DNA of 64,000 nucleotides from DASYTH01 sp045806965 (GTDB lineage: Bacteria; Actinomycetota; Actinomycetes; Mycobacteriales; Pseudonocardiaceae), in assembly GCA_045806965.1 (NCBI GenBank), contig JBJMIG010000091.1, forward strand, positions 73,328-137,327, written 5' to 3'. Below the pieces are notes generated by a model. The model searched no databases. It saw nothing but the letters and a program-made list of their open reading frames with translations, and had not been told where the DNA came from. Positions 56,784 through 64,000 of this stretch are shown piece after piece. A program made the translations under genes and the position numbers. Numbering within the stretch: position 1 is the stretch's first letter; each line of letters opens with the position of its first letter.

Positions 56784-57205
56784 GGGGTGTCTCCTTGAGC
56801 GAGGTGATCGAGCAGGACACAGAGCCGGTCGGCGGCGTCGAGAACACCCCGGCCGCGGGCGGTGAGGTTCGGGCCGGGCCTGACCGAGCTGCGCAGGTCG
56901 CGCACGAACGCCAGCAACACATCGGCGCGGATCATGTGCCGCTGCGCCTCGGCGTGAAGCAGGGGTTGGACGTGGTCTCGGTCCCACTCGTCTTCCGCGC
57001 CGCGTTCGCCCGCATCCGTTGGTGGATAAAGGGCGCTGCCCCGCCATCCACACGCACACCAGGCCCGATACCCGCTGAACTGCCGGGTGGCGTAGGTCCA
57101 CGTACCGGTCTCGGTGCCGTCCGGCAGCACTCGCGCGGCGTAACCCTCGTGATCGTCATAGCCGATCACGTCGGCATACGGCGGTCCGCAATACACGGTG
57201 CCCAT
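56780..57205 (-). CDS. AICE protein of unknown function
   Basis: 141 residues from ATG 57205. The N-terminus is Tyr/Gly-rich (MGTVYCGPPYADVIGYDDHEGY); a W-C-A-C-G-W segment near residue 50 could bind metal if paired with a partner. The C-terminal half is helical. ATGA overlap with the clamp-like gene and one-base overlap with the upstream gene show it is part of the operon. No family is recognised. Confidence 0.65.
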   Translation of the reverse strand: MGTVYCGPPYADVIGYDDHEGYAARVLPDGTETGTWTYATRQFSGYRAWCACGWRGSALYPPTDAGERGAEDEWDRDHVQPLLHAEAQRHMIRADVLLAFVRDLRSSVRPGPNLTARGRGVLDAADRLCVLLDHLAQGDTP

Positions 57206-57411
57206 CAGGTCGCACCACCCAAGCCGGCCGCGTGCCTCGTGGCCAATGTGGCCCACTCGCCGGCTCGGGCAGCGTCGGAGCCGCTGCCGGCGGCGACCTG
57301 CCGCAACATCGCGGCCTTGCGCTCATACCAAGCGGCCACCTCGGCAGCCGGAGCGCCCAGACTCGGCCGGCTACGCACCAACACACCCAGCTCGTCCAAC
57401 ACCGTGGCCAT
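57205..57411 (-). CDS. Small helical AICE protein
   Basis: 68 residues from ATG 57411, which shares a base with the WhiB stop. It is two or three amphipathic helices (VLDELGVLVRSRPS; AAEVAAWYERKAAMLRQVAA). No family is recognised; operon position is the only functional clue. Confidence 0.6.
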   Translation of the reverse strand: MATVLDELGVLVRSRPSLGAPAAEVAAWYERKAAMLRQVAAGSGSDAARAGEWATLATRHAAGLGGAT

Positions 57412-57662
57412 CACGCCGCCACCTCCCCAGCGCGGGCCCGCAGCAGGGCCCGCCGCTCCCGCGGCGAGAGACCACCCCACACGCCGTGGTGCAGCTCGCC
57501 GTGCTCCAACGCGTAGGCCACGCACGCAACGTGCACCGGACACATCAGGCACACGGCTTTGGCTGGACGAGAAACAACACCCACCTCGGGAAAGAACCCA
57601 TCCGGAGCGGTCTGCGCGCTGCGCTGCCTCTGGGTGCCATGCACACGGTCATGCCGGCTCAT
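57411..57662 (-). CDS. WhiB-like protein with Ser in place of first cluster Cys
   Basis: 83 residues. F-F-P-E, the C-L-M-C-P-V-x-x-x-C motif (Cys38, Cys41, Cys47) and G-V-W-G-G-L are typical WhiB features, followed by a basic DNA-binding tail. WhiB proteins hold [4Fe-4S] with four Cys; the first, normally 6-8 residues before F-F-P-E, is Ser15 here (AGC; one base from TGC). Cluster binding is therefore likely changed. It overlaps genes on both sides by four and one bases, so it is expressed with the transfer operon. Confidence 0.85.
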   Translation of the reverse strand: MSRHDRVHGTQRQRSAQTAPDGFFPEVGVVSRPAKAVCLMCPVHVACVAYALEHGELHHGVWGGLSPRERRALLRARAGEVAA

Positions 57663-58090
57663 GCCACGGACTCCCCGACCTCACCCTGACCAGCCGGCGA
57701 CTTGATGCGGCCCTTCCAGTCGACCCGGCTGCGCGGCAGACGCCGCAACCTGTTCCACGGAACGGCCCGCTTTGCCTGCCGCTCCCGTAGAACCCGCTTG
57801 CGGTCCTCGACCACCGCGCGCTCCACCGACCTCAACGACACCGACTCCCCCCGCAACGCCAACTCCACCGCGACCTCATCGACCAAGCTCGGGTCTACCT
57901 CGATCTCTCGCGGCAACCCGAACAACACCACCGCCCGCTCGTCGTCCCGGATCGCCCGCTCCCAACAAGCCCCACACCCCACACCACCGATGAACCGCAC
58001 AGGACTCCCAACACCCAGATGCTCACGACACAACCGCGCCACCACGCCAGCCACCGGATGCCGCGGGCCTAGGTACCCCTGCTTACTCAT
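57659..58090 (-). CDS. First protein of AICE operon, unknown function
   Basis: 143 residues from ATG 58090 with GGAGG eight bases upstream. C-x-x-C (GCGACW) near residue 36 together with Cys20 may form a metal site. Residues 70-120 are strongly helical and basic (SVERAVVEDRKRVLRERQAKR). No family is recognised. Being first after the operator region and coupled to whiB, it could be regulatory. Confidence 0.6.
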   Translation of the reverse strand: MSKQGYLGPRHPVAGVVARLCREHLGVGSPVRFIGGVGCGACWERAIRDDERAVVLFGLPREIEVDPSLVDEVAVELALRGESVSLRSVERAVVEDRKRVLRERQAKRAVPWNRLRRLPRSRVDWKGRIKSPAGQGEVGESVA

Positions 58091-58117
58091 CGCCTTTACC
58101 TCCATCTTCGAACCTCG

Positions 58118-58170
58118 GTTGCGCAACAGCGTACCGCTTCATAGACCTGTTGCGCAAGCCTGTTGCGGTA
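58118..58170. promoter_or_regulatory. Divergent promoter with TTGCGCAA operator sites
   Basis: GTTGCGCAAC (58118-58127, perfect palindrome) and TTGCGCAA (58150-58157) are 31 bp apart, followed by TTGCGGTA at 58163. They sit between the leftward transfer operon (start 58090) and the rightward gene at 58181. A repressor here would control both directions. Confidence 0.6.
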
Positions 58171-58180
58171 CCCTGCTTTG

Positions 58181-58423
58181 GTGACTGATCCCCGGGAGCA
58201 ACTCTCCGCCGCTACACGGCGCTATCGAGAGACCGAGACCGCCCATGAACAGGCGCGACAACAGACTGTTAACGCGGTACTTAGCGCTCTCCGCGCCGGC
58301 ATCGGGCCTTCTGAGGTCGAACGCCTGTCGCCATTCACCAGCACGTACATCCGGAGGCTTGCCCGAGAGGCTGGTATCCCTCCGGCAGCTCCCGGGCCCA
58401 AGCGCGCTCCTCCGGGACCATGA
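58181..58423 (+). CDS. Small HTH-like protein
   Basis: 80 residues from GTG 58181. The central part (AVLSALRAGIGPSEVERLSPFTSTYIRRLAREAGIPP) looks like a helix-turn-helix with a recognition helix. A TACCCT box seven bases before GTG suggests a leaderless or very short leader. It may be the repressor or activator acting at the TTGCGCAA sites, but this is inference. Confidence 0.6.
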   Translation: MTDPREQLSAATRRYRETETAHEQARQQTVNAVLSALRAGIGPSEVERLSPFTSTYIRRLAREAGIPPAAPGPKRAPPGP

Positions 58424-58585
58424 CGGCTTGCCTTGGTCGCTGCACTGACCTGGCTGCTCCCGTCAGCGTTGGTGCCGACCGTCGAGCCTTGCTGTCTCAT
58501 GCCATTTAGCGTCAGGTGAGTTGGGGAGATCGACCCGGAAAAACCTTCCGGGTACGTTTTGGAGAGTCCGTCAGAGGGTGGTGCC

Positions 58586-59818
58586 ATGCACGGGATGACA
58601 GAGAACCTGACCATCGGTGAGCGGGTCGCCTGGTACCGACGCAGGCGCGGGATGTCTCAGGAGGTTCTCGCCGGCCTGGTTGGCCGGACCGCTGACTGGC
58701 TGGGGAAAGCTGAGAACAACCGCATCGAACTGGACCGTCTGTCTGTGATTCGACGGTTGGCGGAGGCTCTTGACGTGTCACTGGGCGACGTCATCGGGCA
58801 GCCCACCCTCCTGGACTGGACCTCGGACAGTGGTAACTCAACCGTTCCCGCTCTGCGCGCCGCACTCATGGACTACCGCCAATTGAGTCCAATACTGAGC
58901 GAGCCGGGTGGAAGCAACGGAGCACCGCCGTCGCTGGTGGACCTCCAGAGAGACGTACGGACCGTGTTTGACAGCTATCAGGCCTCACGGTTCGGATTCA
59001 CCGCCGGCCGTGCGCCTCTTCTACTCGTTGACGCGCTCTTGGCTGCAAGGCAGTACGACGGCGACGACAAACTCCGCGCACATGAACTACTGGCACTGAG
59101 TTACCAGGCGGCAGCGTCGGTACTGACCAAGCTGGGAGAGTCTGACCTGGCATGGATGGCAGCAGAACGTGGCTTGGCTGCTGCACAGCAAGCGAACAAC
59201 AACGCCATTACCGGATCTCTGTTCCGGTCCGTAGCATTTGCATTGCTCTCAACGGGTCGCTTCGCTCCAGCCATGCAACTAGTAGAGGCCGGAACATCGT
59301 TTCTACAGCCATACCTAACCGACACTAGCAAAGAGCTTCACTCAGTCTACGGAATGCTGTTTCTAGCCGGTTCTATGGCTGCGGCGCGGTCAGATGATCG
59401 CGCTACAACCCGGAGCTACCTGAATGAAGCTCAGCAGTCAGCGATGCGTCTCGGACGAGACGCAAACCATTTGTGGACCGCATTTGGCCCGACGAATGTG
59501 GCGATTCACCGCGTCAATACAGCCATGGAGTTAGGGGACGTTCAGATAGCGCTCTCTATCGGCCCCGATCTTAATACGACAGGCCTGCCAGCAGAGCGGC
59601 GAGTAAGGCACCTCCTCGACGTGGCCAGGGCATACAACATGAGTGGCCGTCGCAACGATGCAATCCGAACTGTCCTGGATGCGGAGGGCATGGCACCGGA
59701 ACAGGTCCGCCATCACTACCTGAGCAGACAACTTGTTCTCGGATGGGTCCGAAATTCGCCAGGCAAACCGGGCATAGAGTTGGACCGGCTCGCACGTCGC
59801 CTCCATGTCGTAGGCTAG
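58586..59818 (+). CDS. AICE XRE-family regulator with TPR-like domain
   Basis: 410 residues from ATG 58586. Residues 10-72 form an XRE helix-turn-helix (GERVAWYRRRRGMSQEVLAGLVGRTADWLGKAENNRIELDRLSV); the rest is TPR-like with F-G-P-T-N-V near residue 302, as in the chromosomal regulator at 6581. The DNA from about 58900 rightward is lower in GC and uses rarer A/T-ending codons (ATA, CTA, AGC clusters), indicating a different origin from the operon. The Nudix gene follows after 5 bp. Confidence 0.85.
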   Translation: MHGMTENLTIGERVAWYRRRRGMSQEVLAGLVGRTADWLGKAENNRIELDRLSVIRRLAEALDVSLGDVIGQPTLLDWTSDSGNSTVPALRAALMDYRQLSPILSEPGGSNGAPPSLVDLQRDVRTVFDSYQASRFGFTAGRAPLLLVDALLAARQYDGDDKLRAHELLALSYQAAASVLTKLGESDLAWMAAERGLAAAQQANNNAITGSLFRSVAFALLSTGRFAPAMQLVEAGTSFLQPYLTDTSKELHSVYGMLFLAGSMAAARSDDRATTRSYLNEAQQSAMRLGRDANHLWTAFGPTNVAIHRVNTAMELGDVQIALSIGPDLNTTGLPAERRVRHLLDVARAYNMSGRRNDAIRTVLDAEGMAPEQVRHHYLSRQLVLGWVRNSPGKPGIELDRLARRLHVVG

Positions 59819-59823
59819 GCGAC

Positions 59824-60285
59824 GTGACTAACCCGGCAGAGAAGTTCGCAACGCCCCGGATAGCGTCCGGCGCCTTGTTCGTGGATGGCAGCCGAGTGCT
59901 GCTTGTTCGAAAGACATACGGCAACCGCTGGGACATACCCGGCGGCTACGTCGATCACGGAGAATCGCCCGCAGCCGGATGCCGGCGCGAAGTACGCGAA
60001 GAGCTTGGACTCGAATTTGCTCCGACACGACTATTAGTACATGACTGGGCGCCTAGTGAGGGCGAGGGTGACAAGATTCTCTACGTTTTCGGGTGCGGAG
60101 AGTCGCGTATCAACACGAGTTTGATTACGCTCGACGGCGTCGAGTTGGACAGGTGGAAATGGGTGGCAATTGACCAACTCTCAGATCTGGTGATCCCTCG
60201 TCTAGCTCGCCGCCTAGCGCGTGCACACGAGGCACATCGGACGAGCTCAACCCTCTATCTCGAACACGGCGAGGTGGCACTCTGA
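59824..60285 (+). CDS. Nudix hydrolase, possible Pif-like immunity protein
   Basis: 153 residues from GTG 59824. The Nudix box GGYVDHGESPAAGCRREVREELG is complete near residue 41. It follows the XRE regulator with 5 bp spacing. In pSAM2 the pif gene product contains a Nudix motif and blocks redundant transfer; an XRE-Nudix pair at the accessory end of an AICE fits that role. A housekeeping mutator-type hydrolase is the alternative. Confidence 0.82.
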   Translation: MTNPAEKFATPRIASGALFVDGSRVLLVRKTYGNRWDIPGGYVDHGESPAAGCRREVREELGLEFAPTRLLVHDWAPSEGEGDKILYVFGCGESRINTSLITLDGVELDRWKWVAIDQLSDLVIPRLARRLARAHEAHRTSSTLYLEHGEVAL

Positions 60286-60297
60286 GGCGAGGTGGCC

Positions 60298-60819
60298 ATG
60301 GCCTTGTGGGAATCGGTCCTGCTGACTGGCGTCGGAGGTGCGCTGACAATGATTGGGACATGGCTTGGGTTCCGGTGGCAAGCCCGAGAGGCGCGCCGGA
60401 TGAGGTCAGAGCAAACAGCGCGCGAGGATAGGTTCAGGTTGCATAATGAGCGTATAACGAGCTATGCAGAATTCTGGCAGCAGGCGGGTACCCTGAGAGG
60501 GATTCTAAATGGCCCAGGCTATACTGAGGACGGGGCAGAGACTCTCAAAAAGGCCCGCCGACAACGCAACGTTGTCTTCGACAAATACACGACACTATGC
60601 CTGATCGGAGCATCCGATGTAGCAGACGCAGCGGCTGCGATACTCTACATGGGAACAACGGTCGTTTGGGATTCAGTCCCTTACGATGACGAGCAATATG
60701 GGAAGTTGATCGGGGCCTACGTCCGAGCTGCTCGTTCCGACCTACACGGCGGACAGCAACAAGTTGGCCCCAGGAGCCCACTCGCTGGTGACGGGGGAAC
60801 TGGCGCCGCAATCAAATGA
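60298..60819 (+). CDS. Membrane-anchored protein of unknown function
   Basis: 173 residues from ATG 60298; GTG 60292 is also possible. A single N-terminal membrane helix (ESVLLTGVGGALTMIGTWLGFRW) is followed by a basic, helical cytoplasmic region (QAREARRMRSEQTAREDRFRLHNERI) and a helical core. This layout is common in small phage/element proteins annotated only as hypothetical. It has low GC and is probably cargo in the XRE-Nudix transcription unit. Confidence 0.6.
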   Translation: MALWESVLLTGVGGALTMIGTWLGFRWQAREARRMRSEQTAREDRFRLHNERITSYAEFWQQAGTLRGILNGPGYTEDGAETLKKARRQRNVVFDKYTTLCLIGASDVADAAAAILYMGTTVVWDSVPYDDEQYGKLIGAYVRAARSDLHGGQQQVGPRSPLAGDGGTGAAIK

Positions 60820-60890
60820 TTAGGCCGAGCTGCGGTGCGTCGGAATCCCCGTCGGCAAGTCCGTGAGTGGGACCTATGGGAAACCCGCCA

Positions 60891-61595
60891 CTAATCGATG
60901 CTATCTTGCGTAGGCTCCATCTTGATGGTCAAGTTCAAGCCAGCAGACTTTGCATAGTCGCGCAGATCTTCCAGTGCCTCTGGCGATGGGCGCCCTTGTT
61001 TGAAAGTGATTTCCCAATCGCGGCCACCCACAGGCATACTGCTCTGCCACCCGGCGGCCTGGCCGTCCTTTTGGAGGATGACGGACGCCATCGCGAATGG
61101 ATCGGGGCGATAACCACGCCATGAGAGGGGAGTATCTTTAAGTGCTTTGGTAACCGCAAGCTCCAAGCGGGTCGCCATGTCGGCGACGCCTGACGGGGTG
61201 CCGATTCCACCCTGAGGATCGGACGACAGGTCTCGCGCTATCTCTGGAATTGCTGCCCGCAAGAGATGGCCAATTAGATCTTTCTGATTGGCAAGGAGCG
61301 AGTCGCTTGTTGCCCGAAGTTCGGCCAGTGCGGCCTTGGTTTCTGTATTGATACGTTCTGATTGGGAAATCTGCTGCGCGCCGGCGCTAGCTTGTCCCAA
61401 TGAGATGATGAGCTGCGCGGCAAATGCTAATACGGCCAGTGCGAGTGCGATTGTGGAGAGTGCATCGACGTCATGAACGCTGGCGACTACCGCAAGCGTA
61501 CCTAGCGACACGACCGTGACGATTGCGAGCGACAAGGTCAAGACACTCCATGGAACCCGCAGGCCCGATACCGGCTCGCTCGATGGCGATGTCAC
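60891..61595 (-). CDS. Two-TM protein with soluble C-terminal domain
   Basis: 234 residues from GTG 61595, chosen because GGAGG lies seven bases upstream; ATG 61658 lacks one. Two membrane helices span about 17-65 (VLTLSLAIVTVVSLGTLAVVASV; ALSTIALALAVLAFAAQLIISLG), then a coiled coil (ISQSERINTETKAALAELRATSDSLLANQ) and a C-terminal alpha/beta domain ending LNLTIKMEP. No family is recognised. It is convergent with the gene at 60298 and lies next to attR. Confidence 0.65.
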   Translation of the reverse strand: MTSPSSEPVSGLRVPWSVLTLSLAIVTVVSLGTLAVVASVHDVDALSTIALALAVLAFAAQLIISLGQASAGAQQISQSERINTETKAALAELRATSDSLLANQKDLIGHLLRAAIPEIARDLSSDPQGGIGTPSGVADMATRLELAVTKALKDTPLSWRGYRPDPFAMASVILQKDGQAAGWQSSMPVGGRDWEITFKQGRPSPEALEDLRDYAKSAGLNLTIKMEPTQDSID

Positions 61596-61732
61596 AAAAC
61601 GACCTCCGAACGTGTTGTTGGTTGGATGAACATCCTGATCCCCCCAAGCTCTAGACATACTAACGGTGGCATGCTGACCCGATCTGACCGACCGGTTTCC
61701 GGATCTGATCCGCGGGCTTGGTCATGTCGTCA

Positions 61733-61753
61733 GGCCAAATACGGGCCAAAGTT
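61733..61753 (+). repeat. Terminal arm-type repeat, right copy
   Basis: Identical to 45340-45360 and in the same orientation, 67 bp inside attR. See the left copy. Confidence 0.7.
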
Positions 61754-61820
61754 GCCCCGGTGTAGTTCTCGTCAACAGCGTTGGCCCAGGTCACGATGGT
61801 GCCGCTGTTGCTTCGCGCTG

Positions 61821-61866
61821 CGCCCTCCGGAGGCGGGAGCGCAGGTTCGAATCCTGCCGGGGGCAC
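61821..61866 (+). repeat. attR: attR of the integrative element
   Basis: Identical 46-bp copy of the tRNA-Arg 3' half at 45187-45232. The 5' half of the tRNA is absent, so this is not a functional tRNA gene. Confidence 0.93.
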
Positions 61867-61890
61867 GCTGTGATGTCTCAGGACATCGGA

Positions 61891-61923
61891 AAGGCCCTGA
61901 ACCCTCATGGGGTTCGGGGCTTT
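61891..61923. terminator. Displaced native tRNA-Arg terminator
   Basis: AAGGCCCTGAACCC pairs with GGGTTCGGGGCTTT (one G-U), followed by TTTT. It lies 25 bp past attR, where the original tRNA terminator would be before integration. Confidence 0.65.
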
Positions 61924-62500
61924 TGGTGTTGGGGGTGTGGTGTGGTGCCGCGGGGTTGGTGGTCCTTGGTGGGGTCGAGGATGAGTTCGCGGAGGAGTTG
62001 GCCGGTGGTGGCGTTGATGATGCGGATGTGCCGGTCGGCGATGAGCAGCAGGACGGGGGTTCGGGCGTGGGTTCGGCCGATACCGATGTGGTGGAGTCTG
62101 CCGTGGTAGCGCAGGGTGACTGAGCCGGCGTTGTCGACGCGGTCGGTGCGGGTGCGCCAGCGGGTGGCCGTGCCCTGTTCGGTGGGGTGGCTTTCGGGCG
62201 TGCCTGGTAGGCGGTGGCCGGGGTGGCGCGGTGGGGGAGGGACCGGTGGGGTCGGTGGTGATTGTAGGTGTTGATGAAGGTGTCGATCAGGGCTTGGAGT
62301 GGTCGAGGGTGCCTGGTTGAGTGGGTTGGGCGCGTAGCCATTTCTTGAGGGTCTGTTGAAAGCGTTCGACTGTGCCGCAGGTGGTGGGGTGGTTGGGGCG
62401 GGAGTTCTTCTGCCGCACGCCGAGGCGGTGGAGTTCGGTTTCGAAGCCGTTGCGGCCACCGCGGCCGCCGGGTAACTCGACCACGGTCGGATCATGACAG
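61905..62500 (-). pseudogene. IS481-type transposase remnant (frameshifted)
   Basis: Pieces of the transposase C-terminus lie in three minus-strand frames: NGFETELHRLGVRQKNSRPNH and TVERFQQTLKKWLRAQP (about 62450-62300), then LIDTFINTYNHHRPHRSLP (about 62290-62230), then a C-terminal tail TLRYHGRLHHIGIGRTHA (to about 61930). The order matches IS481 family proteins, with at least two frameshifts and no N-terminal half or DDE start. It abuts attR on the chromosomal side. Confidence 0.8.
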
Positions 62501-62837
62501 TCGGGCACAGCGTCCACGGCGTGTGCGGCAGAACGGTGCGTTCGCAGGCGTGTTAGGGGCGGTGGCGCAGCGGGTCCGAGTGCGGCCGGTCCACCGACCG
62601 AGTGCGCGTTCACGGCGTCCTTGAACTGGTCGTAGTCGGACGTTGTCCACCGAGGGGCGAACTCGTATGCGCTGGCAGTGAAGGTAGACGACCCGAGACC
62701 TCAGGGTGCCGACTCGGTCAGCCGCAGGTGGAGGCGTGGCCAGCGCGGGAAGTGCCGGATGCCGTGCCGAGGATGACTGGGGTGGACGAACGGGCGGTAC
62801 TCGTCGATCAGGTCCTCCGCGATAGCGGAGACTGTCG
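62501..62837. other. Non-coding or decayed DNA
   Basis: No intact gene is supported. The minus strand contains short readable pieces (DLIDEYRPFVHPSHPRHG, and YEFAPRWTTSDYDQFKDAV in another frame) that look like protein remnants, but I cannot assign them. The IS481 N-terminal half does not extend into this stretch. Confidence 0.5.
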
Positions 62838-63420
62838 GTGCTCATCCCTATAGTCGTGGTCGTGTACGACGCCCGCGCTGGTTCAGTTGGTCGTTACTAT
62901 GTGCGCTGCGCGCCAGGTGACTGTGTCGTCGCCGCGCGGCCTGGGACCTCGAAGATTGAGAATGATACCTTCGCCTTGCTCAACTATGTGTTGGGCAACG
63001 GAAACAACATCACCAGGTAAGCACATGGGTGCGACCAGTTGACATGGCTTTCATGCTCAATGAGGTTGTGCTCGTCGTCGAGTTTGACGGATCGTACTGG
63101 CATCGCGAACGCACGGACAAGGACGCCGAGAAAGCAGCGATGATCGAGCAGATGGTTCACGTCTCCGGCATCGTGTGGTGCGGATACGAGAGGCGCCGTT
63201 GGAAGCTCTTGATGTGCAGGACGTCGTGGTCCCAGAGAAATGCGACCCAACCACGTGCGTCAGCCTCCTCCTGCTGCACGTCACACATGCGGTCTGTGAG
63301 GTGGCGTGTGACTTCGATGTCTGCAGGCGAATTGAATTCTTTCTAAGGTCAGCCGCGACGCTGGTCGACGAGAGTCTCTTGACCTGTCGCAACTGCGGAA
63401 AACTGCGTCTTCATCTCGAA
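62838..63420 (+). pseudogene. Decayed endonuclease-like gene
   Basis: Three plus-strand frames read in order: SKIENDTFALLNYVLGNGNNITR (to about 63020), then MAFMLNEVVLVVEFDGSYWHRE (about 63041-63170), then VCEVACDFDVCR and LTCRNCGKLRLH (to about 63420). V-E-F-D-G-S-Y-W-H with a preceding S-K-I-E-N block is typical of DUF559/zinc-ribbon-type restriction-like nucleases. At least two frameshifts make it a pseudogene. Confidence 0.6.
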
Positions 63421-63714
63421 GACCGTTGGCGCGCCCGCACTCCTTCACCTTGGCGGACTTGAGATGGGCCGGCTCTCGCAGGCCGACCGGCACCACCGGT
63501 GGAATGCTGCGTTGCGCCGGCGGGCACGCCAGAGGAAGCAGGGCTGACTCCATAGGGATGGATACCGTCGCCACCTCCTTGTTTCCCTGCCGTTGTTTGC
63601 CTGCACAGAGCAGCGTGCAACCTATTTCCAGCCACGATGTCCGCTCGTCGGCATGAGCGCGCATTCTCACGATCTTCGGCGACCGAGGTGTGTCCCTGCC
63701 TGTCAGTTGTGGAT
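63421..63714. other. Intergenic stretch without recognised features
   Basis: No gene, hairpin or repeat stands out. The readable frames here are short and lack family signatures. Confidence 0.5.
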
Positions 63715-64000
63715 TTAGCGCCAGCCGAGTGCGGGGGCGATGTGGGTGAGGATGTTCTGGAGCAGGTGTGCGTTGTAGTCGACGCCGAGTTGGTTGGGCA
63801 CGGTCAGCAGCAGGGTGTCGGCTTCGGCGATCGCCTCGTCCTCGGCCAACTGCGCGGCCAGTACGTCGGGTTCGGCGGCGTAGGTACGGCCGAAGATCGC
63901 CCTGGTGTCGGCGTCGAGGTAGCCGACCTGGTCGATGCTCTCGGCGTCACTGCCGAAGTAGGCGTGGTCCAGATCGGAGGTGAGCGCGAAGATGCTGCGC
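63715..64000 (-). CDS. LLM-class flavin-dependent monooxygenase, C-terminal part
   Basis: Only the last 95 codons are in the window; the 5' end is beyond position 64000. The end reads TLLLTVPNQLGVDYNAHLLQ and ILTHIAPALGWR, the typical C-terminus of luciferase-like monooxygenases of the alkanesulfonate/nitrilotriacetate type. It probably uses reduced FMN and oxygen; the substrate is not deducible. Confidence 0.8.
   Translation of the reverse strand, partial: RSIFALTSDLDHAYFGSDAESIDQVGYLDADTRAIFGRTYAAEPDVLAAQLAEDEAIAEADTLLLTVPNQLGVDYNAHLLQNILTHIAPALGWR

Larger units (their letters stand above)
45187..61866. mobile_element. Actinomycete integrative and conjugative element (AICE), tRNA-Arg site
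   Basis: The 16.7-kb element is bounded by perfect 46-bp att repeats in tRNA-Arg. It carries the defining AICE set: tyrosine integrase and Xis next to attL, a primase-polymerase replication protein, SSB, a DUF3631 ATPase, a TraB/FtsK-type translocase, and Spd-like, Nudix and XRE control genes. No capsid, tail or type IV secretion genes are present, so it is not a prophage or a classical ICE. The methyltransferase is the only clearly damaged core gene, so the element may still be mobile. Confidence 0.92.

Noticed and set aside
45187..61866. Prophage interpretation of the tRNA-Arg insertion
   Set aside because: No capsid, portal, terminase, tail or lysis gene is present; TraB, Spd-like and prim-pol genes define an AICE.
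61660..61908. Short open frame running through attR
   Set aside because: It is read from tRNA and arm-site DNA, and a similar phrase is read from attL, so it is a by-product of the repeats.

Overview
The window is GC-rich (about 70%) DNA with GTG/TTG starts, short gaps, a WhiB-like protein, ECF sigma factor, SpoIIE-type phosphatase and a pSAM2-type integrative element. This points to a filamentous actinomycete, most plausibly Pseudonocardiales; the genus is an inference. Most of it is chromosomal accessory DNA. One clear mobile element, an actinomycete integrative and conjugative element (AICE), fills 45187-61866.

Region 1 (1-13355): a double META-domain lipoprotein; a four-function acetyl-CoA carboxylase operon (fused accD-accA, then accB, accC); a Tat-exported DyP-related protein; an XRE regulator; a small unknown gene bracketed by inverted copies of a dispersed hairpin repeat; a histidine phosphatase; a second HTH regulator; HIT and luciferase-like proteins. 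Region 2 (13352-29373): mainly regulator/efflux or regulator/enzyme pairs (MarR-MFS, XRE-MFS, TetR-MDR reductase, MarR-MFS, IclR, aldo-keto reductase), most with a palindromic operator candidate, plus a DUF2332 protein, a secreted GH2 exo-beta-glucosaminidase and a kinase-like/DUF6285 pair.

Region 3 (29539-45004): a three-gene operon of ECF sigma factor, single-pass protein with three extracytoplasmic ~80-residue repeats, and a degenerate class III cyclase-like protein; hemerythrin; a protealysin-like M4 protease overlapping its emfourin-type inhibitor; a GH5-like lipoprotein that lacks the nucleophile; and a stress-signalling block (CBS protein, RsbA-type MEDS/HATPase, 1248-residue HAMP-array hybrid kinase, PP2C phosphatase). 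A TetR/FAD-monooxygenase operon under a 25-bp palindrome follows.

Region 4 (45160-61866): tRNA-Arg(CCG) carries a 46-bp attL; the identical attR lies 16.6 kb away. Between them is an almost fully overlapping leftward operon: unknown protein, WhiB-like, two unknowns, sliding-clamp-like, Nudix, membrane protein, MazG-like, Spd-like, TraB/FtsK translocase, HNH nuclease, SSB, primase-polymerase, C5 methyltransferase, DUF3631 ATPase, Xis and Int. A rightward module (small HTH-like protein, XRE regulator, Nudix, membrane proteins) forms the cargo/immunity end, with lower GC. Inside the DUF3631 gene, eight copies of a 9-mer sit in exact dyad symmetry about one point, and octamer repeats follow traB like a clt transfer locus.

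Region 5 (61867-64000): the displaced tRNA terminator, a frameshifted IS481-type transposase, a decayed endonuclease-like gene, and the 3' end of a luciferase-like monooxygenase running off the window.
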